Shown here: positions 8,521-15,499 of the stretch, piece by piece | Layout: the number at the start of each line of letters is the position of its first letter | Numbering within the stretch: position 1 is the stretch's first letter | Assembly (NCBI GenBank): GCA_947175845.1 | Contig: CAMWOK010000002.1 | Coordinates: forward strand, 1-34,671 | Origin: an uncultured Lachnospiraceae bacterium | GTDB lineage: Bacteria > Bacillota > Clostridia > Lachnospirales > Lachnospiraceae | Length of the DNA: 34,671 nt | Direction: 5' to 3' | Notes under the pieces: model-generated | Seen by the model: the letters and a program-made list of their open reading frames with translations, nothing else | What the model was told of the DNA's origin: nothing | The model's database searches: none | Translations under genes and position numbers: made by a program

Positions 8521-9573
8521 TCACGCTTCTCTTTGTGCCCACAATCCCTGCGCATAGTAGATCCGCATCCACAGTCTGTCCGCCCCCGCAAGGACTGCCG
8601 CCGCCACACTGCCGCCATGCATCCTGACAAACGCTATCTCATCGGCTATTTTTTCTCTGTACGGCTGTCCAAACAAAACCACCGCCACAACCACCGTGTC
8701 CGCACCGGTATGCTTCCAGCCGTCTTCCACACTGTACAGCCCGAACTTAGAACCGTCTGTCCATCCTGCCTTCTCAAGCTCCCCCAACAGCGCCGCAGCC
8801 TCCTGCCCGCCGCAGGCATCCATCAGCAGAATCTGCACGTGCGTCTCTGCCAGACGCCGCAGACTCTCCTCAAGCATCTTGGCCTGTCTCTGTTCCATGG
8901 CGCCCGCGCGGCGTCCGCCCCGAAAGGTCATTCCGCAGACAGGGATCCCCAGCCGCGTCACAATATCGTTTTTCGTGTAAAATACCGAGCCCATGCAGAA
9001 GCTGAAGGCTGTCACAAACACCCCCGCCCCCGCAAGCGCCACAGCGCCCAGCAAAGCCGCCCGCCACGTAAAATACGGTATCTCCTCCCGCGCGATCGCC
9101 TGATCCTCAATTTTTTCGATCGAGGCAAACTCTTTTTTCGCTGCGCCAAACTCCTCCAGGGCTGTCACGAGCGCATCTTTGACTGCCTCCACCTGCGCGG
9201 CATCCCGCCCTTTTACCGTGATTGTCAGATAGCGCACATCCGATAAAATATCAGCTGTTATCATTTCTTTAACCTGATTCCGCTCGTATCCGCCGCCCAG
9301 AATCTCCATCACGCGTCCCAGAATCAGATCCGTCGCAATCACGTCATTCCATGTGAAGTCGTTATACCAGTGCCGCGCCTCGTCCTGCCCGTCCGCAAAC
9401 GCGACATAGTACTCTGTCTCAGACACATAACAGCTCTCCTGCATCTGGATCCCGACAATCATCAGGCGAAGACCGCTGCCCAGCACGGCGCCGGCCACCG
9501 CCAGGACAAGCAGTCTGGGCAGCTTTGTCACAAAAACGGCAAACAGCGCCCTGCTGTCAACTCCCTGCTGCAT
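8521..9573 (-). CDS. Wzz/YveK-like polysaccharide chain-length protein with degenerate kinase-like tail
   Basis: A 350-residue protein. TM1 is at about 20-40, followed by an extracellular domain (about 45-165) with RYLTITVKGRDAAQVEAVKDAL, typical of Wzz-type subunits, and TM2 at about 170-199. A cytoplasmic domain then runs to the C-terminus. In Wzc-type copolymerases this domain is a BY-kinase. Here VQILLMDACGGQEAAALLGE (about 246-265) sits where the Walker A segment should be but lacks the GxxxxGK[ST] residues, and DTVVVAVVLFGQ stands where a VLIVR-like strand is expected. There is no tyrosine cluster at the end. It probably sets chain length without kinase activity. ATG 9573 has GGAGGAG upstream; the TTG just before is less likely. 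Confidence 0.8.
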   Translation of the reverse strand: MQQGVDSRALFAVFVTKLPRLLVLAVAGAVLGSGLRLMIVGIQMQESCYVSETEYYVAFADGQDEARHWYNDFTWNDVIATDLILGRVMEILGGGYERNQVKEMITADILSDVRYLTITVKGRDAAQVEAVKDALVTALEEFGAAKKEFASIEKIEDQAIAREEIPYFTWRAALLGAVALAGAGVFVTAFSFCMGSVFYTKNDIVTRLGIPVCGMTFRGGRRAGAMEQRQAKMLEESLRRLAETHVQILLMDACGGQEAAALLGELEKAGWTDGSKFGLYSVEDGWKHTGADTVVVAVVLFGQPYREKIADEIAFVRMHGGSVAAAVLAGADRLWMRIYYAQGLWAQREA

Positions 9574-9589
9574 CAAACCTTCTCCTCCA

Positions 9590-10972
9590 TTATTTCTTTT
9601 CCGTCCTCAGCGCGGTGGTCTGGTTCGTGTCAACGCCCTCTGTGCTCTCCGCCTGAAACAGAATCTTAAGCGTCAGCAGCATCAGCTTTAAGTCCAGCCA
9701 CACGCTGTAGTTCTCGATGTAAAACAGATCCAGCTTGAGCTTGTCGTACGGAGTCGTGTTGTACTTTCCATACACCTGCGCATAGCCCGCAAGCCCCGCC
9801 TTGACCTTTGTGCGGAACGTGAACTCCGGCATCTCCTCCTGATACTGTTTGATGATCTCCGGCCGCTCCGGGCGCGGTCCGATAAAGGACATCTCGCCGC
9901 TCAATATATTGAAGAGCTGCGGAAGCTCGTCAATCCGAACCTTGCGGATAAATCTGCCGATCGGTGTGATGCGGCTGTCATTCCTGGACGCAAGCCGCGC
10001 AACGCCGTCTTTCTCGGCGTCCGGCCGCATACTGCGGAATTTGAGAATCTGAAACGTTCTCATGTCGCGCGTGCACCGCACCTGCCTGTACAAAACCGGA
10101 CCGCCGTCATACAGCTTGATCGCTACAGCCGTCACAATCATGAACGGCGCCGTGACAACCATCAGCACCAGCGCACACACGATGTCGATCAGGCGCTTGA
10201 GCACGCGCTGCTCGATCGTCATCGCATACTCCCTGGTGAGCAGAATCGGCGTGTCAAAGAGATGCAGCTGATCGGAACCTTTGATCATAATATCGGGAAT
10301 CTTGGGCATCATATATACCCGGATCCCCCTGCTGTAACAGAATTTTAAGAGCCTGTTGCGCAGCATAGTGTCCATATCCCACAGCACCACGCCGTCGTAG
10401 CAGGTCACAATCTCGCTCTGAAGCGCTTCAAGACCGTCACTCTCCGCCGCACATTTGATAATATTGTACTTGTCTCTGCGCGTCTCAAACTTTTTTAAGA
10501 TATCCTCCGTCGGCCGGCATCCGCTGATAAACAGCAGGCGCTTCGGCGGAAAAAAGCGCTGGTAGAGCCTGTGGCTCACAAACGTCCACGCAGCTGACAC
10601 CACGATCTGCCCCAGCATCATCAGCATCAGCGGATAGGCAGTGACCAGCCCCAGCGAGAGCAGCGCTATCTGAAAGTACGAGACTACATTGGCACACAGA
10701 AGCGATATCACCTGCGAAAAAAACACATCCATCGGCTTGAGATACCCCACCTTGAGTCCGCCGTAGGTTCCCGTAAAAAACAACAGCAGTATAAAATAAA
10801 CGGCGGCAAGAAGCCAGAAGCCCTTTCTGTGAAAACTTCTCCACATACCGCTCTGCATGATGTCATTGTAAACCTTATGCCAGACATAAATGTACAAAAC
10901 TGTCTGAAACACAAGCCCTATCAACGACATCTGTAATATAATTGTCCTCTTTGCTGCCTCTATCCGTCCCAC
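9590..10972 (-). CDS. polyprenyl-phosphate sugar-1-phosphate transferase (WbaP/EpsL-type initiator)
   Basis: About 460 residues. Four to five transmembrane segments occupy roughly 10-145, then a Rossmann-like linker, and a C-terminal bacterial sugar transferase domain (PF02397) from about 265. Signature residues are KRLIDIVCALVLMVVTAPFM (membrane re-entrant helix), GGPVLYRQVR, FQILKFRSM, the catalytic DE in RIDELPQLFNIL, and MSFIGPRPERPE. It transfers a sugar 1-phosphate to undecaprenyl phosphate, the first committed step of repeat-unit assembly. GTG 10972 is preferred: GGAGG at 10980-10984 lies 7 nt upstream and the longer frame has no site. The sugar could be galactose, glucose or an N-acetyl sugar; the sequence alone does not decide. 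Confidence 0.9.
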   Translation of the reverse strand: MGRIEAAKRTIILQMSLIGLVFQTVLYIYVWHKVYNDIMQSGMWRSFHRKGFWLLAAVYFILLLFFTGTYGGLKVGYLKPMDVFFSQVISLLCANVVSYFQIALLSLGLVTAYPLMLMMLGQIVVSAAWTFVSHRLYQRFFPPKRLLFISGCRPTEDILKKFETRRDKYNIIKCAAESDGLEALQSEIVTCYDGVVLWDMDTMLRNRLLKFCYSRGIRVYMMPKIPDIMIKGSDQLHLFDTPILLTREYAMTIEQRVLKRLIDIVCALVLMVVTAPFMIVTAVAIKLYDGGPVLYRQVRCTRDMRTFQILKFRSMRPDAEKDGVARLASRNDSRITPIGRFIRKVRIDELPQLFNILSGEMSFIGPRPERPEIIKQYQEEMPEFTFRTKVKAGLAGYAQVYGKYNTTPYDKLKLDLFYIENYSVWLDLKLMLLTLKILFQAESTEGVDTNQTTALRTEKK

Positions 10973-11003
10973 TGTCCAGCCTCCAAACCAAACATACCGT
11001 TTA

Positions 11004-11786
11004 TCACAGCCGCCTGAGAACCGCCCTGACTGCCCAAAAGCACATGCAGTACACACTTCCCGCGACAGACAGCTGTTCCTGCCTGCGGTACAGATTCCAT
11101 ATCCTCCTGACCGCAGTCAGCTTGTTTGACGACAAGGTATCTGTACTTCTCCTGTATTTCACCAGATTTTGATCGATGCCGTATCCCGCGCCGTACTTCT
11201 TGAGGATGTTCCACCAGGCGGCTGTGTCCTCGCTGGCGACACACGGCATACAGATATCCTCATCTGGTATCTTCTTCCTGTCTATCATCACTGTAGATGT
11301 AAATATCGTCGTATTTTTGAGCGCCTGCCGATAGGTGATGCGCTCCGGCACATGCACAACCCTGCCAAGCCCCACGCCCGCAGCGTCCGCAAACTCGTAC
11401 CCCATAAACACAAACCCGGCCCCGCTGTCGACTGTCCGCTGCAGCTGTCGGATAAACTCAAGCTCAACCTGAAGTTTGTCCGGCAGCCAGATATCGTCCG
11501 CGTCGAGAAAACAGATATACTGTCCACAGGCTTCGAGAACCCCGCGGTTTCTCGCCCGTGCAGCCCCGCCGTTCTCGTCCTGCACAATCAGCCTGATGCG
11601 CGCGTCCTCCTGCGCCTTCCGGCGGATAATCTCCCTCCCGGAATCCGCCGAGCAGTCGTCCACGAGCAAAAGTTCCCACCGGTCATATGTCTGGCGCTGC
11701 ACATACCCGATTGTCTCTGCGAGAAACCGCTGCGCGTTGTACACCGGCACAATAATACTGATAAGTCCGTCCTTTTTTTCCACCAT
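11004..11786 (-). CDS. GT2-family glycosyltransferase
   Basis: About 260 residues. It starts MVEKKDGLISIIVPVYNAQRF and has the GT2 motifs LLVDDCSADSG (nucleotide binding), GGAARARNRG, and FLDADDIWLPDKL (DxD metal site), then SEDTAAWWNILKK containing the ED pair. It is a standard GT-A inverting transferase acting in the cytoplasm on the lipid-linked acceptor. The open frame extends upstream to 12095 but that portion shadows the GtrB-like gene. ATG 11786 begins 2 nt after the upstream stop and has AAGGAAG at a suitable distance. The C-terminal hydrophobic stretch (VAGSVYCMCFWAVRAVL) may anchor it to the membrane. Confidence 0.86.
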   Translation of the reverse strand: MVEKKDGLISIIVPVYNAQRFLAETIGYVQRQTYDRWELLLVDDCSADSGREIIRRKAQEDARIRLIVQDENGGAARARNRGVLEACGQYICFLDADDIWLPDKLQVELEFIRQLQRTVDSGAGFVFMGYEFADAAGVGLGRVVHVPERITYRQALKNTTIFTSTVMIDRKKIPDEDICMPCVASEDTAAWWNILKKYGAGYGIDQNLVKYRRSTDTLSSNKLTAVRRIWNLYRRQEQLSVAGSVYCMCFWAVRAVLRRL

Positions 11787-11788
11787 AC

Positions 11789-12730
11789 TTAAAATTCTTC
11801 CTTGATCAGGTATTTCGGCCGGTCCTTCACTTCCATGTACATCTTGCTCATATACTGCCCCATGATGCCCAGGCAGAGCAGCTGCACCCCGCCAATCAGC
11901 GAGATAACGCACGTCATGGAAGGCCAGCCCGCAACCGGATCTCCGTACAGCAGCGCCCTGACAAAGATAAAAATCATGAACACAAACGCCATCAGACAAA
12001 ATAAGATACCAAACACAGATGCGATTGACAGCGGCGCGGTCGAGAATGCCATAATGCCGTCCAGCGAGTAGAGAAAAAGCTTCCAGAAGGACCATTTGGT
12101 CTCGCCAGCCACCCGCTTCACATTCTCGTACTCAATCCACTTGGTCCGGTATCCGACCCATCCGAAAATTCCCTTGGAAAACCGGTTGTACTCCCGCATG
12201 GCCAGGATCGCATCGGTCACCTGCCGCGTCATCAGCCTGTAATCCCGCGCGCCGTCGACGATCTCCGTCTTTGATATTTTGCGCATCAGCCCGTAAAACC
12301 GTCTTGCAAAAAACGAGCGGATCGGCGGCTCGCCCTTTCGGTCCACACGCCTTGTCGCCACTGAGTCGTACCCCTGTTCAATGTAACCGTACATTTCAGG
12401 CAGAATCGCCGGCGGGTCCTGCAGGTCTGCGTCCATGAGCACGGTGTAATCTCCCGACGCCTTCTCCAGCCCTGCAATGATGGCAGCTTCCTTTCCGAAA
12501 TTCCTTGAAAAAGACACAAGATGAACGCGCTCATCCTGTTCCCGGAGCGCCTTCACAGCCGCTACTGTGCCATCCCTTGACCCGTCATCCACAAATATGA
12601 ATTCCAGCTCCACATCCTTCTCATGAAAAAATGTTTCCTGCTTCACTGTCTCTGCATAAAAATGCGGCACACTCTCCTCCTCATTATAGCAGGGCACAAT
12701 GATGCTCAAATTCTTTGTATACGCCTTCAA
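11789..12730 (-). CDS. GtrB/CsbB-like polyprenyl-phosphate glycosyltransferase (DPM1-like GT2)
   Basis: 313 residues. The N-terminal GT2 domain has SIIVPCYNEEESV, FVDDGSRDGT, SFSRNFGKEAAIIAGL and LMDADLQDPP. RxxDRKGEP and RFFARRFYGLM follow, then two C-terminal transmembrane segments (about 232-258 and 268-290) and MGQYMSKMYMEVKDRP. This is the layout of YfdH/GtrB/CsbB enzymes, which load a sugar onto undecaprenyl phosphate as a donor for later side-chain modification outside the membrane. The start is TTG at 12730, with GGAGG at 12740-12744 nine bases upstream; no in-frame ATG nearby fits. A partner GT-C transferase that would use the product is not seen in the window. It follows the Spo0A-like gene by 21 nt. 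Confidence 0.9.
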   Translation of the reverse strand: MKAYTKNLSIIVPCYNEEESVPHFYAETVKQETFFHEKDVELEFIFVDDGSRDGTVAAVKALREQDERVHLVSFSRNFGKEAAIIAGLEKASGDYTVLMDADLQDPPAILPEMYGYIEQGYDSVATRRVDRKGEPPIRSFFARRFYGLMRKISKTEIVDGARDYRLMTRQVTDAILAMREYNRFSKGIFGWVGYRTKWIEYENVKRVAGETKWSFWKLFLYSLDGIMAFSTAPLSIASVFGILFCLMAFVFMIFIFVRALLYGDPVAGWPSMTCVISLIGGVQLLCLGIMGQYMSKMYMEVKDRPKYLIKEEF

Positions 12731-12751
12731 CTACCTTTTCCTCCACCAAAT

Positions 12752-13141
12752 TCAATCCCCGGAATCTATCGTATTTCTAAAAAATCCAGCCATTTTCCCT
12801 ATAACCTCTGTATTGGTAGGTCTGATCGTCCCATCACCATAAACTTCTTCGAAAAACGCTCTCAGCGTCTCTGGATCTCCATTGTCCCACGCGGTTTCTA
12901 TCGTATTTCGTATCGCACGCTCCACCTGTTTATCTGTCGTATGAAAACGCTTCGCAACTTCAGGATACAGACATTTCGTGACCGATTTCAGCACTTCAGG
13001 CTCCCGATAAACGATCCAGACTGCCTCCCGCAGATAGCGATAGCCCTTCTGCCTTGCCTGAAATCCGCATTTAACCATATGGTATGTAGTTCGCCTATAG
13101 ATATTTACCCTCGAACACCCATCATCCATATTTACTTTCAT
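12752..13141 (-). CDS. stand-alone Spo0A-type C-terminal DNA-binding domain protein
   Basis: About 129 residues. From GFQARQKGYRYLREAVWIVY through SVTKCLYPEVAKRFHTT, VERAIRNTIETAWDNG and RPTNTEVIGKMAG, it follows the B. subtilis Spo0A effector domain (PF08769) almost segment by segment. That includes the recognition-helix region TTxxxVERAIRxxIExAW. There is no receiver domain, so it cannot be controlled by aspartate phosphorylation in the Spo0A way. The first 25 residues (MKVNMDDGCSRVNIYRR) are not recognisable. ATG 13141 has a weak AGGG upstream; a GTG one codon before is possible. The gene sits in the polysaccharide operon between fcl and the GtrB-like gene and looks more AT-rich than its neighbours. 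A role as local transcription regulator is inference. Confidence 0.88.
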   Translation of the reverse strand: MKVNMDDGCSRVNIYRRTTYHMVKCGFQARQKGYRYLREAVWIVYREPEVLKSVTKCLYPEVAKRFHTTDKQVERAIRNTIETAWDNGDPETLRAFFEEVYGDGTIRPTNTEVIGKMAGFFRNTIDSGD

Positions 13142-13197
13142 CACACCCTAATTTACTGCGCACAGCACCTTTCCTGCAACACGCCCCCATTCCTTCT

Positions 13198-14139
13198 CTA
13201 CAGTCTGGCTTCCCCGACATTTGCCCGAAACCAGTCGTAAGCCAGCTTCACGCCCTCCTCGAGCTCGACTTTGTGTGTCCATCCAAGGTTGTGCAGTTTT
13301 GTCACATCTGTCAGTTTTCTCGGTGTGCCGTCAGGCATATCCTTATTCCACACGATCTCTCCCGTGTAGCCTACAACGCGCTGGACAATCCCGGCCAGCT
13401 CCCGGATTGTCACTTCCTTTCCAGTGCCGATGTTCACGTGCTGTTCCCCGTCATAGTTCTCGAGCAGAAATACGCACGCATCTGCCATGTCGTCGACATA
13501 CAAAAATTCGCGCAGCGGGGTGCCCGTCCCCCAAAGCTCCACGCTCGGTGCATTGTTAATCTTCGCATCATGAAATTTCCGGATCATCGCCGGCATGACG
13601 TGGGACCCTGACAAATCATAGTTGTCGTATGGTCCGTAGAGATTTGTGGGCATACAGCTGATAAAGTCATCCCCATACTGCCGCTTGAAAAATTTGCACA
13701 TCTCCATGCCGGAAATCTTCGCGATCGCGTATGCCTCGTTCGTCTCCTCAAGTGCACCTGTGAGCAGCGCATCCTCCGGGATCGGCTGCTGCGCCATCCG
13801 CGGATAAATGCAGGTGCTTCCAAGAAACAGGAGCTTCTTTACCTGATAGTCATGACAGCTCTTGATCACGTTGCACTGAATCTGCATATTCTCATAGGCA
13901 AAATCTGCCGGCGCCGTGTTGTTTGCGTTGATCCCGCCGACCTTCGCCGCCGCGAGCACGACCACATCCGGCCGCTGTTCCTCAAAGAAACTGCGCACCG
14001 CCTGTTGACTTGTCAGGTCAAGTTCTCTGTGCGTCCGGCCGATCACGTTGGTGAAGCCCCTTGCCTCCAGGTTTCTGACGATCGCAGAGCCAACCAGTCC
14101 CCTGTGCCCTGCGACATATATCTTATCTGCCTTATTCAT
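13198..14139 (-). CDS. fcl: GDP-L-fucose synthase
   Basis: About 313 residues, an extended SDR enzyme. The NADP-binding GHRGLVG is near residue 10-16, LFLGSTCIYP carries the catalytic Ser and the Cys, and the YAIAK motif supplies Tyr and Lys. MPTNLYGPYDNYD and the substrate segment SHVMPAMIRKFHDAK are also as in WcaG/Fcl. It epimerises and reduces GDP-4-keto-6-deoxy-mannose to GDP-L-fucose with NADPH, the step after Gmd. ATG 14139 is chosen because GGAGG lies 5 nt upstream; the longer frame (to 14184) runs into the palindromic element described at 14154-14337. It is probably transcribed from the gmd promoter. Confidence 0.95.
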   Translation of the reverse strand: MNKADKIYVAGHRGLVGSAIVRNLEARGFTNVIGRTHRELDLTSQQAVRSFFEEQRPDVVVLAAAKVGGINANNTAPADFAYENMQIQCNVIKSCHDYQVKKLLFLGSTCIYPRMAQQPIPEDALLTGALEETNEAYAIAKISGMEMCKFFKRQYGDDFISCMPTNLYGPYDNYDLSGSHVMPAMIRKFHDAKINNAPSVELWGTGTPLREFLYVDDMADACVFLLENYDGEQHVNIGTGKEVTIRELAGIVQRVVGYTGEIVWNKDMPDGTPRKLTDVTKLHNLGWTHKVELEEGVKLAYDWFRANVGEARL

Positions 14140-14153
14140 CGCATCCTCCATCC

Positions 14154-14337
14154 CTAGTACAACATTTCCTAATCCCTCATACACTTAGCACTCACTATTT
14201 ACGCCATCGCAAAGGACTGGTACAGTCCTTATGTTGTCGTCAGTCAACAATGCCACCGCATTGCCTCCTTCCTCCGCCTTGCGCTGACGAAAAGATCAAG
14301 CACTAAGTATATGTGGATTAAGAAAACGCTGTACTAG
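14154..14337. mobile_element. MITE-like 176-bp imperfect palindrome flanked by CTAG
   Basis: The element runs from 14158 to 14333 between CTAG copies at 14154-14157 and 14334-14337. Its arms (about 14158-14214 and 14277-14333) are imperfect inverted repeats over roughly 55 bp. Over the outer 35 positions 25 are identical without gaps. Every transition difference I see is A or C in the left arm against G or T in the right arm, which leaves G-U pairs on the minus (transcribed) strand. Internal hairpins are 14212-14219/14223-14230 (AAGGACTG/CAGTCCTT), 14248-14253/14258-14263 (CAATGC/GCATTG), and the longer-range pair 14237-14243/14284-14290. It has no coding capacity. The TAG stop of gmd is in the flanking CTAG. 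CTAG duplication is known for some IS5-type transposases; the parent is not in the window. Confidence 0.7.
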
Positions 14338-15413
14338 CAGTTTTCCACACTACTTTTCATCTTGTACTGCGCGCACGACATCCCTGCGACTTCCCGCAGA
14401 TCTGCGTCCATCATCATGGACACGAGCGCCTTAAAGTCCACCTTCCGCTTCCAGCCGAGCTCCCGCTCCGCCTTCTGTGCATTTCCCCAGAGAAATTCCA
14501 CTTCCGCAGGACGGTAGAACTCAGGGTTGACATCGACGAGCAGTCTCCCTGTCTCCGCATCATAGCCCTTCTCGTTGACGCCCTCGCCCTCCCAGCGGAT
14601 CGCGATGCCGAGCTCCTCAAATGCCGCCTCCACAAACTGGCGCACGGTGTGCGTCTCGTTGGTTGCAAGTACATAGTCTCCGGGCGCCTTCTGCTGGAGC
14701 ATCAGCCACATGCCCTCCACATAGTCACCCGCATATCCCCAGTCCCTCTTGGCATTCATATTTCCGAGGGAGAGCTTGTCCTGCTTTCCTGCAATGATAT
14801 TTGCGATCGCCAGCGTGATCTTGCGCGTCACAAAATTTTCTCCGCGCCTGGGGGATTCGTGATTGAACAGGATTCCGTTGCACGCAAACATATTGTAGGA
14901 CTCCCTGTAATTTACGGTTATCCAGTAGGAGTACAGCTTTGCCACCCCGTAAGGGCTCTTGGGGTAAAACGGGGTCGTCTCACTCTGCGGCGCCGTCTCG
15001 GGAAGCCCTCCAAAAAGCTCCGAGGTCGATGCCTGATAATATCTGCAGTTGCCCCCGTTGACCCGAATTGCCTCTAACAGCTTCAATGTGCTGACACCCG
15101 TCGCGTCCGCCGTGTACTCCGGAACTTCGAACGATACGCCCACATGGGACTGCGCCGCAAGATTGTAGACTTCCGTGGGCCGGATCTCCCCGATGATGCG
15201 CATGAGGTTGGATGAGTCTGTGGTGTCCGCAAAATGCAGGAAAAATTTTACCTTATTGTACTCTGAGCGGATCAGATGGTCGATGCGCATCGTGTTTGAG
15301 ATGCTGTGCCTTCGAATGAGTCCGTGAACCTCATATCCTTTCTCCAGCAGAAACTCTGCCAGATAGGAACCATCCTGTCCCGTAATTCCTGTGATCAATG
15401 CTATATTGTTCAT
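14334..15413 (-). CDS. gmd: GDP-mannose 4,6-dehydratase
   Basis: 359 residues. NADP-binding GITGQDGSYLAEFLLEKGYEVHG is at the N-terminus, followed by RRHSISNTMRIDHL, YNLAAQSHVGVSFEVP, the catalytic STSELFG (Thr) and the YGVAKLYSYW motif (Tyr/Lys), then NHESPRRGENFVTRKIT and ATNETHTVRQF. These define Gmd, which makes GDP-4-keto-6-deoxy-D-mannose, the substrate for Fcl next door. AGGA precedes ATG 15413 at about 5 nt. A good sigma-A promoter lies just upstream, so gmd probably leads a transcription unit. Phosphomannomutase and GDP-mannose pyrophosphorylase genes are not in the window. Confidence 0.97.
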   Translation of the reverse strand: MNNIALITGITGQDGSYLAEFLLEKGYEVHGLIRRHSISNTMRIDHLIRSEYNKVKFFLHFADTTDSSNLMRIIGEIRPTEVYNLAAQSHVGVSFEVPEYTADATGVSTLKLLEAIRVNGGNCRYYQASTSELFGGLPETAPQSETTPFYPKSPYGVAKLYSYWITVNYRESYNMFACNGILFNHESPRRGENFVTRKITLAIANIIAGKQDKLSLGNMNAKRDWGYAGDYVEGMWLMLQQKAPGDYVLATNETHTVRQFVEAAFEELGIAIRWEGEGVNEKGYDAETGRLLVDVNPEFYRPAEVEFLWGNAQKAERELGWKRKVDFKALVSMMMDADLREVAGMSCAQYKMKSSVENC

Positions 15414-15470
15414 ATCGTTCCTGTTTCCTTTCTGTCCATCCTAATTTTCATTCCAAAATATGCCACTTTC

Positions 15471-15499
15471 AGTATACCCATACTTTCTCAGAATGACAA
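15471..15499 (-). promoter_or_regulatory. sigma-A promoter for gmd and the polysaccharide genes
   Basis: On the minus strand TTGTCA (15494-15499) and TATACT (15471-15476) are separated by exactly 17 bp, each one or two bases from consensus. Transcription would start near 15464, giving a leader of about 50 nt before gmd. The -35 lies in the last codons of the upstream rmlD-like gene. This is the best promoter seen in the left 16 kb, so it may drive much of the cluster. Confidence 0.65.
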
